Part shown: in pieces, positions 18,154 to 26,529 of the stretch
Layout of the letters: the number at the start of each line of letters is the position of its first letter
Numbering within the stretch: position 1 is the first letter of the stretch
Origin: JACVRW01 sp963812915
GTDB lineage: Bacteria; Actinomycetota; Thermoleophilia; Solirubrobacterales; Thermoleophilaceae
Reading direction: 5' to 3'
Length of the DNA: 64,000 nt
Assembly: GCA_963812915.1 (NCBI GenBank)
Contig: CAWEXB010000001.1
Span: 1 to 64,000 of the forward strand
Notes under the pieces: generated by a model
The model's database searches: none
The model's input: the letters and a program-made list of their open reading frames with translations, nothing else
Told to the model about the DNA's origin: nothing
Translations under genes and position numbers: made by a program

Positions 18154-18813
18154 TCACTGCTGCATCCTTGGATCGTGCGTAGGGTCGGCGTACATGGGAG
18201 GGCAACCGTGATCGATGGCTTCGGGGCGCAGTTCGTAGTGCCAGGGTTCGTTGCTGTAGATCTGGCACAGCCCGTACTCGGCGCCGTGCTCGGACAGCCA
18301 CGCCGTGGCATCGAAGGGCCCAATGTCGACCGCGTCCCCCGACACGTGAGCAGACGTCTCCGCGGTGGCCACCCACCGGGCGGCTTCCTCTTCGGATCCG
18401 TACTCGGAGACCGCCTCACGAAGAAGCTGATCCTGGTACTCCGGGGAACGCCAGCCACTATCGACGAAGAACTCGACCCCGTCGTCCGCGGCATCAGTTG
18501 CAGCTTGGCGCAGGGCACCGAGCAGATCGGGGTCGAGGTTGGCTACACCCGGAATCTCGTCATCAAAGACCGTCGTGCCGTCGGGGACGGCACCGTCAGC
18601 CTCGCCAAGCGCACCACGGTGCTCACTGCGAAGACCACGGTGCTCACTGCGAAGGACGTCGATGGGTGATGCGGCCGTCGAGGACGAGGACGCCAGCAAC
18701 TGGTAGCCGAGGGCTGCGGCGATCGCCGCGATGACGACTAGCAGGCCGGCGACACGGATCCTGCGAATCCGAATCCGACGGGTCGTTGTTCGTGCTGGTT
18801 CGCTGTAGGTCAT
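18154..18813 (-). CDS. vanY: VanY-type D-alanyl-D-alanine carboxypeptidase
   Basis: About 219 residues. After basic residues RRIRIRRIR comes one membrane anchor (VAGLLVVIAAIAAALGYQLL), so the enzyme is exposed outside. The peptidase M15B motif SAHVSGDAVDIG supplies zinc ligands His and Asp, and EPWHYELRP supplies the third ligand. VanY-type enzymes trim the terminal D-Ala from muropeptides. The start is uncertain: the ATG at 18813 has GGAGG only one base upstream, and a TTG at 18825 is also possible. It is divergent from a VanR/VanS pair, suggesting regulated wall remodelling or glycopeptide response. Residues near 55-65 contain a tandem SEHRG repeat. Confidence 0.85.
   Translation of the reverse strand: MTYSEPARTTTRRIRIRRIRVAGLLVVIAAIAAALGYQLLASSSSTAASPIDVLRSEHRGLRSEHRGALGEADGAVPDGTTVFDDEIPGVANLDPDLLGALRQAATDAADDGVEFFVDSGWRSPEYQDQLLREAVSEYGSEEEAARWVATAETSAHVSGDAVDIGPFDATAWLSEHGAEYGLCQIYSNEPWHYELRPEAIDHGCPPMYADPTHDPRMQQ
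18594..18656. repeat. 21-bp tandem repeat inside vanY
   Basis: The unit CGGTGCTCACTGCGAAGACCA occurs nearly twice in tandem. It duplicates the residues RSEHRGL just outside the membrane anchor. It is in frame, so it only lengthens the linker between anchor and catalytic domain. Such repeats are prone to copy-number change. Confidence 0.65.
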
Positions 18814-18859
18814 GCCTCCAGTCAAGGCAGCGTGGTGTTGCCAGCACGTATGTGGTTTT

Positions 18860-18878
18860 CGATATGCCGACGATATGC
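18860..18878. promoter_or_regulatory. Direct-repeat response-regulator site between vanY and vanR
   Basis: CGATATGC occurs at 18860-18867 and again at 18871-18878, 11 bp (one helical turn) apart. This is the usual geometry for tandem binding of an OmpR/VanR dimer. It lies in the 86-bp divergent space between vanY and the response regulator, so it could control both. Confidence 0.55.
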
Positions 18879-18899
18879 GCCAGCTCGTAGCATCGGAGC

Positions 18900-19595
18900 A
18901 TGCGTGTGTTGATCGTTGAGGACGAGCCCTATATGGCGGAAGCCATCCGCGATGGCCTACGCCTGGAAGCGATCGCGGCAGACATCGCAGGTGACGGCGA
19001 CACCGCTCTGGAGCTGCTGAGCGTCAACGCCTACGACATCGCCGTCCTCGACCGAGACATCCCCGGACCTACCGGCGACGAGATCGCCAAACGCATCGTC
19101 GCCTCCGGCAGCGGCATGCCGATCCTCATGCTCACCGCTGCCGACCGTCTCGACGACAAGGCCTCCGGGTTCGAGCTCGGCGCCGACGACTACCTCACGA
19201 AGCCGTTCGAACTCCAAGAGCTCGTGCTCCGTCTCAGAGCGCTCGACCGCAGGCGCGCCCACAACAGGCCACCCGTGCGAGAGATCGCAGGTCTGCGGCT
19301 GGATCCGTTCCGCCGCGAGGTCTACCGCGACGGCCGCTACGTCGCGCTGACCCGGAAGCAGTTCGCAGTGCTCGAAGTCCTCGTCGCTGCCGAAGGCGGT
19401 GTCGTCAGCGCCGAAGAGCTACTGGAACGGGCGTGGGATGAGAACGCAGACCCGTTCACCAACGCCGTGCGCATCACGGTCTCGGCACTGCGCAAACGCC
19501 TCGGCGAACCCTGGATCATCGCCACCGTGGCCGGCGTCGGGTACCGCATCGACACGCAACCAGACACCGGGCGTGAGGGAGGAGACCGTGGATAG
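18900..19595 (+). CDS. vanR: OmpR/VanR-family response regulator
   Basis: 231 residues. The receiver domain (1-115) shows the acidic pocket VEDEP, the phospho-acceptor Asp in IAVLDRDIPGPTGDE (near 51), Thr in MLTAAD, and Lys in YLTKPFEL (near 101). The winged-helix DNA-binding domain (130-225) has LTRKQFAVLEVLV and the ending ATVAGVGYRID. The kinase gene overlaps its stop by 8 bp. With the divergent vanY and the CGATATGC direct repeats, this forms a compact VanRS/VanY module. Composition is slightly less G+C-rich than its neighbours, hinting at transfer. Confidence 0.9.
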   Translation: MRVLIVEDEPYMAEAIRDGLRLEAIAADIAGDGDTALELLSVNAYDIAVLDRDIPGPTGDEIAKRIVASGSGMPILMLTAADRLDDKASGFELGADDYLTKPFELQELVLRLRALDRRRAHNRPPVREIAGLRLDPFRREVYRDGRYVALTRKQFAVLEVLVAAEGGVVSAEELLERAWDENADPFTNAVRITVSALRKRLGEPWIIATVAGVGYRIDTQPDTGREGGDRG

Positions 19596-20686
19596 AGCCC
19601 CTGGTTTGAGCGTTCGCCTCAAACTCACCCTCAGCTACGCCGGCTTCCTCATGCTCGCAGGTGCCTTGCTGCTCGCGGCCGTGTGGGTGTTCCTCCTGCG
19701 ATACATACCCGACGAGTGTGACCTACGGCCTCCCGGTGGCTTCGTACCCAACCGCTCCGACCTCCTGCACGGCTTCGCGCCGGCCGCGGCCATCGTGCTG
19801 GCGTTCCTGCTGGTGTTCGGTCTCGCTGGGAGGGTGGCTTCTCGCCGGCCGCATGCTCGCCCCCCTGACCCGCATCACAGACGCCACACGCATGGCCGCG
19901 ACCGGATCGCTCTCCCACCGAATCCAGCTGGAGGGCCGCAAAGACGAGTTCCGCGAACTCGCCGACGCCTTCGACACCATGCTCGCGCGGCTCGAAGCAC
20001 ACGTCGCCGAACAGCAGAGATTCGCAGCCAACGCCTCCCACGAACTGCGCACCCCGCTGGCGATCACGCAGACACTTCTCGACGTGGCCCGCAACGATCC
20101 GAACCGCGACAACGGCGAACTCGTCGACCGCCTCCACGCCGTCAACACCCGAGCGATCGACCTCACTGAAGCATTGCTCCTGCTCAGCCGCGCCGACCAG
20201 CGGTCCTTCACCCGAGAACACGTCGACCTGTCCCTCATAGCGGAAGAAGCCACTGAAACGCTCCTCCCCCTCGCAGAAAAACGCGGCCTCACCATCGAGA
20301 CCTCCGGCGACATGACCCCCACCATCGGCTCACACGCGCTCCTGCTGCAGATGACTACGAACCTCGTGCACAACGCGATCGTCCACAACCTGCCTGAACA
20401 GGGCACCGTGTGGGTCACGACCAGCGTTCACCCCAAGAGTGTGGTGCTCACTGTCGAGAACACCGGCGAGAAGCTCACCCCACAGTTGGTTTCCACGCTT
20501 GTCGAGCCGTTTCTTCGCGGCACCGAACGCATACGCACCGACCACGCAGGTGTCGGCCTCGGCCTGGCAATCGTCAAGAGCATCACCCAAGCACACGACG
20601 GAACCCTCACCCTCACCCCCCGGGCCGCTGGCGGGCTCCGCGTCACGGTGCAACTACCCGCCGCGCCACCGCACACTGGCAGATGA
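19588..20686 (+). CDS. vanS: VanS-like sensor histidine kinase (one frameshift)
   Basis: It begins at the GTG at 19588 with GGAGGA just upstream, overlapping vanR by 8 bp. The N-terminal part has two membrane helices (SYAGFLMLAGALLLAAVWVF and APAAAIVLAFLLVFGLAG) with a short extracellular loop. The frame then shifts near 19832 (GCTGGGAGGGTGG has one extra G). The downstream frame continues correctly with the HAMP (MLAPLTRITDATR), H-box (NASHELRTPLAITQT), N-box (LVHNAIVHN), and G-boxes (HAGVGLGLAIVKSI). The intact protein would be ~366 residues. It senses an envelope signal and phosphorylates VanR. One indel makes it either a pseudogene or a base-call error. Confidence 0.85.
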
Positions 20687-20903
20687 CGATCAGGGGAATT
20701 GCCGCACGCCCGAGAGGAATAGTCAAGGCCTGTGGATCAGCGTGACGTCACACGGGGTGAGTGCGATGTGCCGCTCGGGATCGCCGTTTCCGGGATCTGC
20801 GCTACGGCGATGGCAGATCGCCTGCCGGATCGCTCGGTCAGCTCAGATGGTGAACTTCATCGCGATCATCGTCCGTCGCTCCGGTGCGACTGAGCTTGAA
20901 GCC

Positions 20904-21462
20904 ATGCTGATCTACTCGATGAGCGTCTCGGTGGACGGCTTCATCGCCGACCGCGAGGGCGCGTTCGACTGGACGGTCCCTAGCGACGAGCTGTTTCGCT
21001 TTCACCTCGCGCAGGTACGCGAGCTCGGCGGGTATCTACTCGGCCGCAGGCTCTACGAGACGATGCTGGTGTGGGAGACGGATCCGTCCCTGCGCGACAA
21101 CGAAGCTAGGTCCGCGTTCGCCGATGTCTGGTGCGCAATCCCGAAGATCGTCTTCAGCCGCACGCTCGACAGCGTCCAGGGCAATGCCCGGCTCGCCGAG
21201 GGTCGGTGGCCGAGGAGGTCGCCGCGGCGCTCGACGCGACCGACAAGGACGTCTCGATCGGCGGCGCCGGCCTGGCCGCGGCGGCCATCGAGCTCGGCCT
21301 CGTCGAGAGCTGCGCGTGTTCCGCTACCGGTGTGTCGGTGGCGGCACGCCGTTCCTGCCGCCGGTCACCGAAGACGTCCCGCTGAACCTGATCGAGACCA
21401 GGACGTTCGGCTCGCGCGTGATCTACGAGCGCTACGGGCGCGCCCGCGATGAGTCGGACTGA
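20904..21462 (+). CDS. Dihydrofolate reductase/RibD-C-terminal-like protein (two frameshifts)
   Basis: The stretch MLIYSMSVSVDGFIADREGA and GGYLLGRRLYETM mark the RibD_C/DHFR-like fold of small NADPH reductases. Two single-base losses break it. Near 21203 the frame moves to SVAEEVAAALDATDKDVSIG and GGAGLAAAAIELGLVE. Near 21311 it moves again to ELRVFRYRCVGGGTPFL, ending GSRVIYERYGRA. Reassembled, it is a ~186-residue complete domain. These proteins are common stand-alone reductases of unknown substrate in Actinomycetota. The start of an SRPBCC gene overlaps its 3' end. Confidence 0.78.
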
Positions 21463-21562
21463 CACCGCCGTCCGAGTCATCAACGCCTCGCCGGGCCGGG
21501 GTGTTCGCCGCGCTGACCGAGTCCGAGGAGTTGGGTTGGGGACCTGGCGGTTTCCTGCCGTT
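21449..21562 (+). pseudogene. N-terminal fragment of an AHSA1/SRPBCC-domain gene
   Basis: It starts at an ATG overlapping the end of the RibD-like gene: MSRTDTAVRVINASPGR, then after a one-base shift VFAALTESEELGWGPGGF. This is the usual beginning of AHSA1/SRPBCC proteins (xVFAALTxPEELxRWWGPxGF). The remaining ~100 codons of the domain are absent; sequence after ~21562 is unrelated. It is a truncated remnant that probably once formed an operon with the preceding reductase gene. Confidence 0.6.
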
Positions 21563-21685
21563 CTGCAACACGCGGCTGCTGGGGACGGTTGAGAGGAGTC
21601 GTCCGGCCCGGGCCTCGCTACTGGGGCAGCGAGCCGGGCGGACGAGCCTGAACCCTGTCCGCCGAACGCGGCGTATAGCTCATAC

Positions 21686-23367
21686 GTGAACCTTCTACTC
21701 ACCGGAGCGGCTGCCATGCTCACAGCCGTCATCGTCATCGTCGTGGGGGCCGTCGTCGCGGGACCGGCGACTGCTATCGCCGCTGTCGCCGAGGTGCTCC
21801 GCTTCGGCGGGGGCGGCTACGATCGCGCCGCCGCGATCGTGGCGGACGGCGGCGGCAACAGCTACGTCGGCGGCTCCGTCGAGTTGCGCGAGGGGGCGAG
21901 CTCGTTCGCGGTGGTCGAGCTTCGGGCTGACGGCGCGACGCGCTGGACCGCGCGCTAAGACGGCTTGCGCGGCGGCGTCGGGCGGCCAGGCCGACGCCGT
22001 CGCCATCGATGCCGCGGGCAACGTGTATGCCGCGGGATACATCGGCGACGGCGTCATGTTCAACACGAACTACGACTACCTCGTCGTGAAGTTCGGCCCG
22101 GACGGGACGCAGCGCTGGGCGCAGCGCTACGACGGCCCGGGCGTGGACAGCGACTTCGCCGAGCAGGTTGTCGTCGACGCTGCGGGCAACGTGTACGCGA
22201 CCGGCTTCTCCTATGGCGCGGACTTCGATTACGACTGGACGACGCTCAAGTTCGCGGCCGACGGCACGCTGCGCTGGGAGCGCAGGCTTGACGCGCCGGG
22301 ACGGTCGGACGACCGCGCGGCCGACATGGCGCTGCTGCCCAATGGCAACGTCGTCGTTTCCGGCGTGACCGAGCCCGGCGGTGAGCAGTTTCCCGACAAC
22401 GACGCCGAGACGGTCGCGTACGACCCGCAGGGGACGATCGTCTGGCAGGCGCGCTGGAGCGACACGGCCGCAAGCCACGAGTTCGTCTTCGACCTCGATG
22501 TGGATGCATCCGGCCGGATCGCCATCACGGGCACGACGACAGGAGAACACGAGCCCGTATGTCCCGCCGTTCCCGCTCACGCTGCGCTATGACGCCGGCG
22601 ACGCGCTCCTCCAGACGATCCGCAGCGACGGCGGCGCGTCGGTCGACGTCGACACCGCCGGCAACGTCTTCGTCGCGGGCACGTTCGTGACGTCGCAGTC
22701 GACGGTCGCCAAGTTCAGCGCGAGCGGCGCGCGCGTCTGGTCCGCGCCGCTGACCGTCGGCGCCGGCGACGCGCTGTCACGGCCGTCCGTCGCGGCCGAC
22801 TCGGCGGGCGCAGTCACCGTCGCGGGCACGGCGAGCGACACCAGCACGGGCTCCGGCGACTACCTGACGATCCGGTTCGCGCCCGACGGCCGCGAGCTGT
22901 GGCGCCACCGCTTCGGCGGGGTGGCCGACCCCGGCCAGCAGGACCAGGTCGAGGGCGTCGCGATCGACGCCGCCGGCGCCGCGCTGGTCACCGGCACCTC
23001 GTGGAACGGCTACCTCTCGATCGGCGGGACCGCGACCGACATCGTCACGCTGAAGTTCGGCGACGCCAACTCGGCCCCCGCGCTGGTCGCGCCGAGCCGG
23101 CTCGAGGCCAGCGCGCTGTCGGCGACCCAGATCGGGCTGCGCTGGCAGGACGGCGGCGGCACCGAGGACGGCTTCCGCATCGAACGGTGCGCGGGAACCA
23201 GCTGCACCGCGTTCGCGCAGATCGCGGTCGTCGGTCACGACGTGACCAGCTACGTCGACGGCGGGCTGGCACGCAACACCGCGTACTCATATCGCGTGCG
23301 GGCGTCCAACGCCGGCAGCGTCTCGACATACTCGAATACGGCGACCGCGAAAACCCGTCGCAAGTGA
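21686..23367 (+). CDS. Secreted SBBP-repeat beta-propeller protein with C-terminal fibronectin III domain (frameshifted)
   Basis: A signal/anchor (MLTAVIVIVVGAVVAGPATA) is followed by repeated blades of the SBBP type: AGNVYAAGYIGDG, YLVVKFGPDGTQRWAQRYD, AGNVYATGFSYGADF, LKFAADGTLRWERR, AGNVFVAGTFV, LTIRFAPDGRELWRHRF. The last ~90 residues form a fibronectin type III domain (APSRLEASALSATQIGLRWQ ... YRVRASNAGSVST). Reading requires shifts near 21955 and near 22545; restored length is about 560 residues. It is likely an exported or wall-associated protein of unknown binding specificity. It has no operon partners. Confidence 0.78.
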
Positions 23368-23954
23368 CCGCCAGGACGGCCAGCGACGTCGCCGGGCCGC
23401 ACGCGGGGTGAAGCCACAGCCTGGACTGCCATGCCTCTCCGCAGCGTCGAGTGCGACGGTCCAGTGCTCAGCGACGTCGTAGAACCGGCGCGAAGAGATC
23501 GAGCTGAGCCGCGAGCGGTTGCTGCTGCCGCCGAGCTCACGGAGTGGCTGCCCGAGGATCACGTCGCCTCCGTGCCGCGGCCTCCGGCCTGCCCCGTCAG
23601 CCGGCAGAGCGTGGGCGCGCCGGCCTCGAGGTAGCAGCGCGGGTCGCGCCGGCTTCGCATGCGCAGCTGGCCGTAGCGGCTTCGCGCCAAGGGAGGCGAA
23701 CGTGTGGGTTCAGAGCCGTCGGCCGGAGTGCGGCCCTGCGCTCTCGTGTTGGTCATGGCCGGCCCGCTCAGTCCGAGCGCCGCCGGTCCGCGACGCCACA
23801 TGCACGGTTGGGCGACCGGTGAGCGGAGGGCGGTGGCGCCGCTTTCCCGCAAGCGGAAACGAGGGGCCGGCCACGTGCCGTGCCCTCGGCGTTCGGAGAC
23901 GTGAAGAGGGCGGCCGTAGCCGCCCTCTCCGGTCGAGTCGCTGCCGCGCGTGGA
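23368..23954. other. Gene-free interval between convergent propeller genes
   Basis: About 590 bp. Apart from the hairpin at 23906-23927 I see no gene. A minus-strand open stretch near 23430-23560 (SNRSRLSSISSRRFYDVAEH) is weakly protein-like but lacks a family. No repeats shared with other intergenic spaces are obvious. Confidence 0.45.
23906..23927 (-). terminator. Hairpin terminator after the LVIVD-repeat gene
   Basis: GAGGGCGGC-CGTA-GCCGCCCTC is a perfect 9-bp G+C-rich stem with a 4-base loop. It starts 28 bp past the stop of the minus-strand LVIVD gene. There is no T-tract, as is common in high-G+C genomes. Confidence 0.7.
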
Positions 23955-25361
23955 CTACGGCGACGGCAGCGTGAACTCCGACGTCTGCGGGTTCAGGTAC
24001 GGCAACTTCCTGGCACCGGCGTCCCACTTGCCGGACAGGTTCCAGACCAGAAGCCCGCGCGTGATGTCGGACTCGTAAATCCAGCCGTTGTAGTAGTAGG
24101 TCGACCAGTCGCCGCCGAGCTGAGTCGGCACGAGCGGCGCCGGATCGGCGAACGCGACCTCGACGGCGTTCGCGGGATCGGTGAAGTCGACCACGCTGAT
24201 GCCCGCCTGGTAGTTGCCGCCGACCAGCAGATACCGCTTGTCGGTGGGCACGACATTGTAGTTGTGGACCGTGCAGTTCTCCGTCGACCCCTGGGGACGC
24301 GGCAGGACGAACTGTCCGAGCTTGGCGCCCGTCTGGGCGTCATAGAAGAACCAGCTCTTCTTGGCGGCCGGGTCGGACGCCTCGCACTCGGGCAGCGAAC
24401 CGCCGCCGGGCTCCCAGCCGAGGATCAGCACCTCGCCGTCCCAAGTGAAGCCGGCGGAGTGCCAGTTGCCGTTACAGAGCGGGTTGCCCGGCTGGTTGCA
24501 GACACCGGGCTCGGAGACCGTGTAGAGCAACACCGGCTCCGTGAGGCTCCCGCCGGGGAACTGGTTGGCCCCGATGTCGAACACGTTGGTGTGCTCATGG
24601 GCGGCGCACGCCAGCAGGTTGGCGTCGCCGAGGATCACCCCCGAGTCATGGCAGCCCATGGCCTCGTGCAGCTCGATCTCCTGCGGCGTCGTCGGGTTCG
24701 CCGGGTCATCGAGCGGGATCTCGAAGACGTGGAACGCCTCCTGCTCGCCGGTCGCGCAGAAGCCCGCGGACTGGTTGTAGACCACGAGCGTGCCCGCGTC
24801 GAGGTCCGGGACGGCGGTGATCGTGTGCGAGCCGCAGCCTAGTGCGTCGGCACCGGCTCGGTTGCTGATCTCGAGGCTGCCGACCAGCACGGGGTCCGTG
24901 GGGTCGCTGATATCGAAGATGTGCACGCCTTCGAACCCGGTGGGCACCGGCTGGCCGTCACAGGTCGATCCCGCCGGTGCCGCCGAGTTCCACGCGCGCA
25001 CGAGGATGTCCTCGTAGACGACGATGTCGCCCTGGTTGCCGTTGCAGTCGGTGAACGAGATTTCGCGTGGGTTCGCCGGCGAGGCGATGTTGATGATGCG
25101 GAAACCCTCGTAGTGGCCATGGAAGGCGAGGTTGCCCCAGAAGGCCAGGTCGGAGTTGGCAGTGAACGTCAGCCCGGGCAGGTTCGGCGTGTTGCCCTGT
25201 GGCGAGTAGCCCTGCGGATGCATGTTCTGCGTGTAGTTGAACGTCGACACGGCCTGGCGAACGCTCGGCTTCTGAGCACTCGCCGACGCCAGGGGCAACA
25301 GCAGCCCAAGAAGCGCGACGGCACCCAAGATGACCGAGCGTTTGAGCACGGATGACCTCAT
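23955..25361 (-). CDS. Secreted LVIVD-repeat beta-propeller protein
   Basis: 468 residues with a clear signal peptide (VILGAVALLGLLLPLASASA, cleavage near residue 29). The mature part contains LVIVD-type blades (GFRIINIASPANPREISF, GVHIFDISDPTDPVLVGSLE, GISVVDFTDPANAVEVAF), with cysteine-rich loops such as GCGSHTITAVPDLDAGTLVV. This family is widespread in secreted proteins of soil Actinomycetota and appears to be a protein- or ligand-binding propeller; no enzymatic residues are recognisable. GGGGAG precedes the ATG. The gene is intact, unlike the propeller gene it converges on. Confidence 0.85.
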   Translation of the reverse strand: MRSSVLKRSVILGAVALLGLLLPLASASAQKPSVRQAVSTFNYTQNMHPQGYSPQGNTPNLPGLTFTANSDLAFWGNLAFHGHYEGFRIINIASPANPREISFTDCNGNQGDIVVYEDILVRAWNSAAPAGSTCDGQPVPTGFEGVHIFDISDPTDPVLVGSLEISNRAGADALGCGSHTITAVPDLDAGTLVVYNQSAGFCATGEQEAFHVFEIPLDDPANPTTPQEIELHEAMGCHDSGVILGDANLLACAAHEHTNVFDIGANQFPGGSLTEPVLLYTVSEPGVCNQPGNPLCNGNWHSAGFTWDGEVLILGWEPGGGSLPECEASDPAAKKSWFFYDAQTGAKLGQFVLPRPQGSTENCTVHNYNVVPTDKRYLLVGGNYQAGISVVDFTDPANAVEVAFADPAPLVPTQLGGDWSTYYYNGWIYESDITRGLLVWNLSGKWDAGARKLPYLNPQTSEFTLPSP

Positions 25362-25866
25362 GCAGCTCCCCTCACTTTGAGATGGCCAGCTTTCCTACGG
25401 TCCGAAGCGGCGCATCGACAGCCGGCAGCATCGCTACGGCAATGAAGACGAATACGGCGCGCAACCCTCCCACTGCGAGTCTTCTCCGCGTTTCCCTTCC
25501 CCCTGCTGTCAACGTGCGGATCCGTCCGCCGCTTGACCGCTCACCGCCGAACTCACTGTCGAAATACTTCCCAGTCCCCCCTGCGCGTATACGGCCGACT
25601 CGGAACTTTTGCCACTACGGCTAACCGAGTGCACCAATCTGTCCATGAGGGCCGCGCCCCGGTGCTGCTCGCGTCGGAAAAGGAGCCGTCCGCAGTCACG
25701 CGGTCGGCTCCGGCGTCGCTGCTGCGTCTGGAAGGCGCAGTCACGCGTTGGCTCCCGAGAGTCCGTTGTCGCCAGGCCGCCCGAGGGGCAATGAGACGAC
25801 ACTGCGCGAGCGTCCGCGTCCTCTCGGCTCGGGGGCGAATCCTCGAGTGGTCTGTCTTCGCTTGGC
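25362..25866. other. Gene-free divergent control region
   Basis: About 505 bp between the minus-strand LVIVD gene and the plus-strand response-regulator remnant; it must hold the LVIVD promoter. It is noticeably less G+C-rich than its surroundings around 25370-25640. I see no intact gene, RNA or strong hairpin. Confidence 0.45.
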
Positions 25867-26529
25867 ATGGACGCTCCATACCCGCCCGGGCCCCGCACCG
25901 TGCTGGTCGTCGAAGACGACGACGCCACGCGCGCCTTCCTGCTCGACAACCTGGCCGCCGACGGCTTCAAGGTCGCCGGCGCCAGCGGGGCGGGGGAGGG
26001 GCTGCGGGCGATCGAGGTGCGCCAGCCCGCGCTGGTAGTGCTCGACCTGCTGCTCGACGACGGCAGCGGCTTCGCCCTGCTAGACCGCGTCCGAGCGGCG
26101 GACGGCTCCTCGTCGCGTATCGACCCCGACCTCCCGGACGAGGCGACGAAGGGCTTTCTGGCCGACAATCTGGCCGCCGACGGCTTTCGGGTAGCGAGCG
26201 CGGGGACTGCGGCGGAGGGGCTGCGTGCGATCGAGGTGAGGCGGCCGGCGCTCGTTCTGCTCGACCTGCGGCTCGAGGGCGGCAGCGGCCTCGACGTGCT
26301 CGACCGTGTGCGCGCCGCCGACGGCCTCGCGACCCGCATCGACCCGGATCTGCCCGTGATCGTGCTGACCGGCCGGGCGGGCGAGGCCGACCGGGTGCGC
26401 AGCTTCGAGCGCGGGGCGGACGATCACTGTCGAAGCCGACGCGTTCATTGTTTTCCGCATTGGAGAGCCGCATCCCGGCTGCACGCTCGCTCCACATCCG
26501 CGTCTATCGCATGCTCTCGGGCGGCGTGA
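25867..26529 (+). pseudogene. Chimeric double-receiver response regulator without output domain
   Basis: It starts MDAPYPPGPRTVLVVEDDDA. The first receiver runs through VVLDLLLDDGSGFALLDRV (Asp near residue 58) to DPDLP, where the Thr and Lys segments should follow. Instead it jumps directly into a second receiver lacking its own first strand (DEATKGFLADNLAADGFRVA), which continues through LLDLRLEGGSG and VIVLTGRAGEADRV to GADDH. A one-base shift there would give LSKP, but the winged-helix domain is absent and the frame runs into the end of the convergent kinase gene. It looks like recombination between two tandem regulator genes. Confidence 0.75.
25901..26137 (+). repeat. Receiver-domain DNA repeat, copy 1 (partner at 32132-32371)
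   Basis: This ~237-bp segment is nearly base-for-base the same as 32132-32371 in the second response regulator, including silent positions and the run GCGGGGGAGGGGCTGCGGGC. The few differences include two single-base insertions in copy 2. Such identity between otherwise different genes indicates recent duplication or gene conversion. Confidence 0.85.

Noticed and set aside
23430..23562. Possible minus-strand small gene between the two propeller genes
   Set aside because: It has no Shine-Dalgarno, no recognised family, and the frame runs into Arg-rich shadow sequence.
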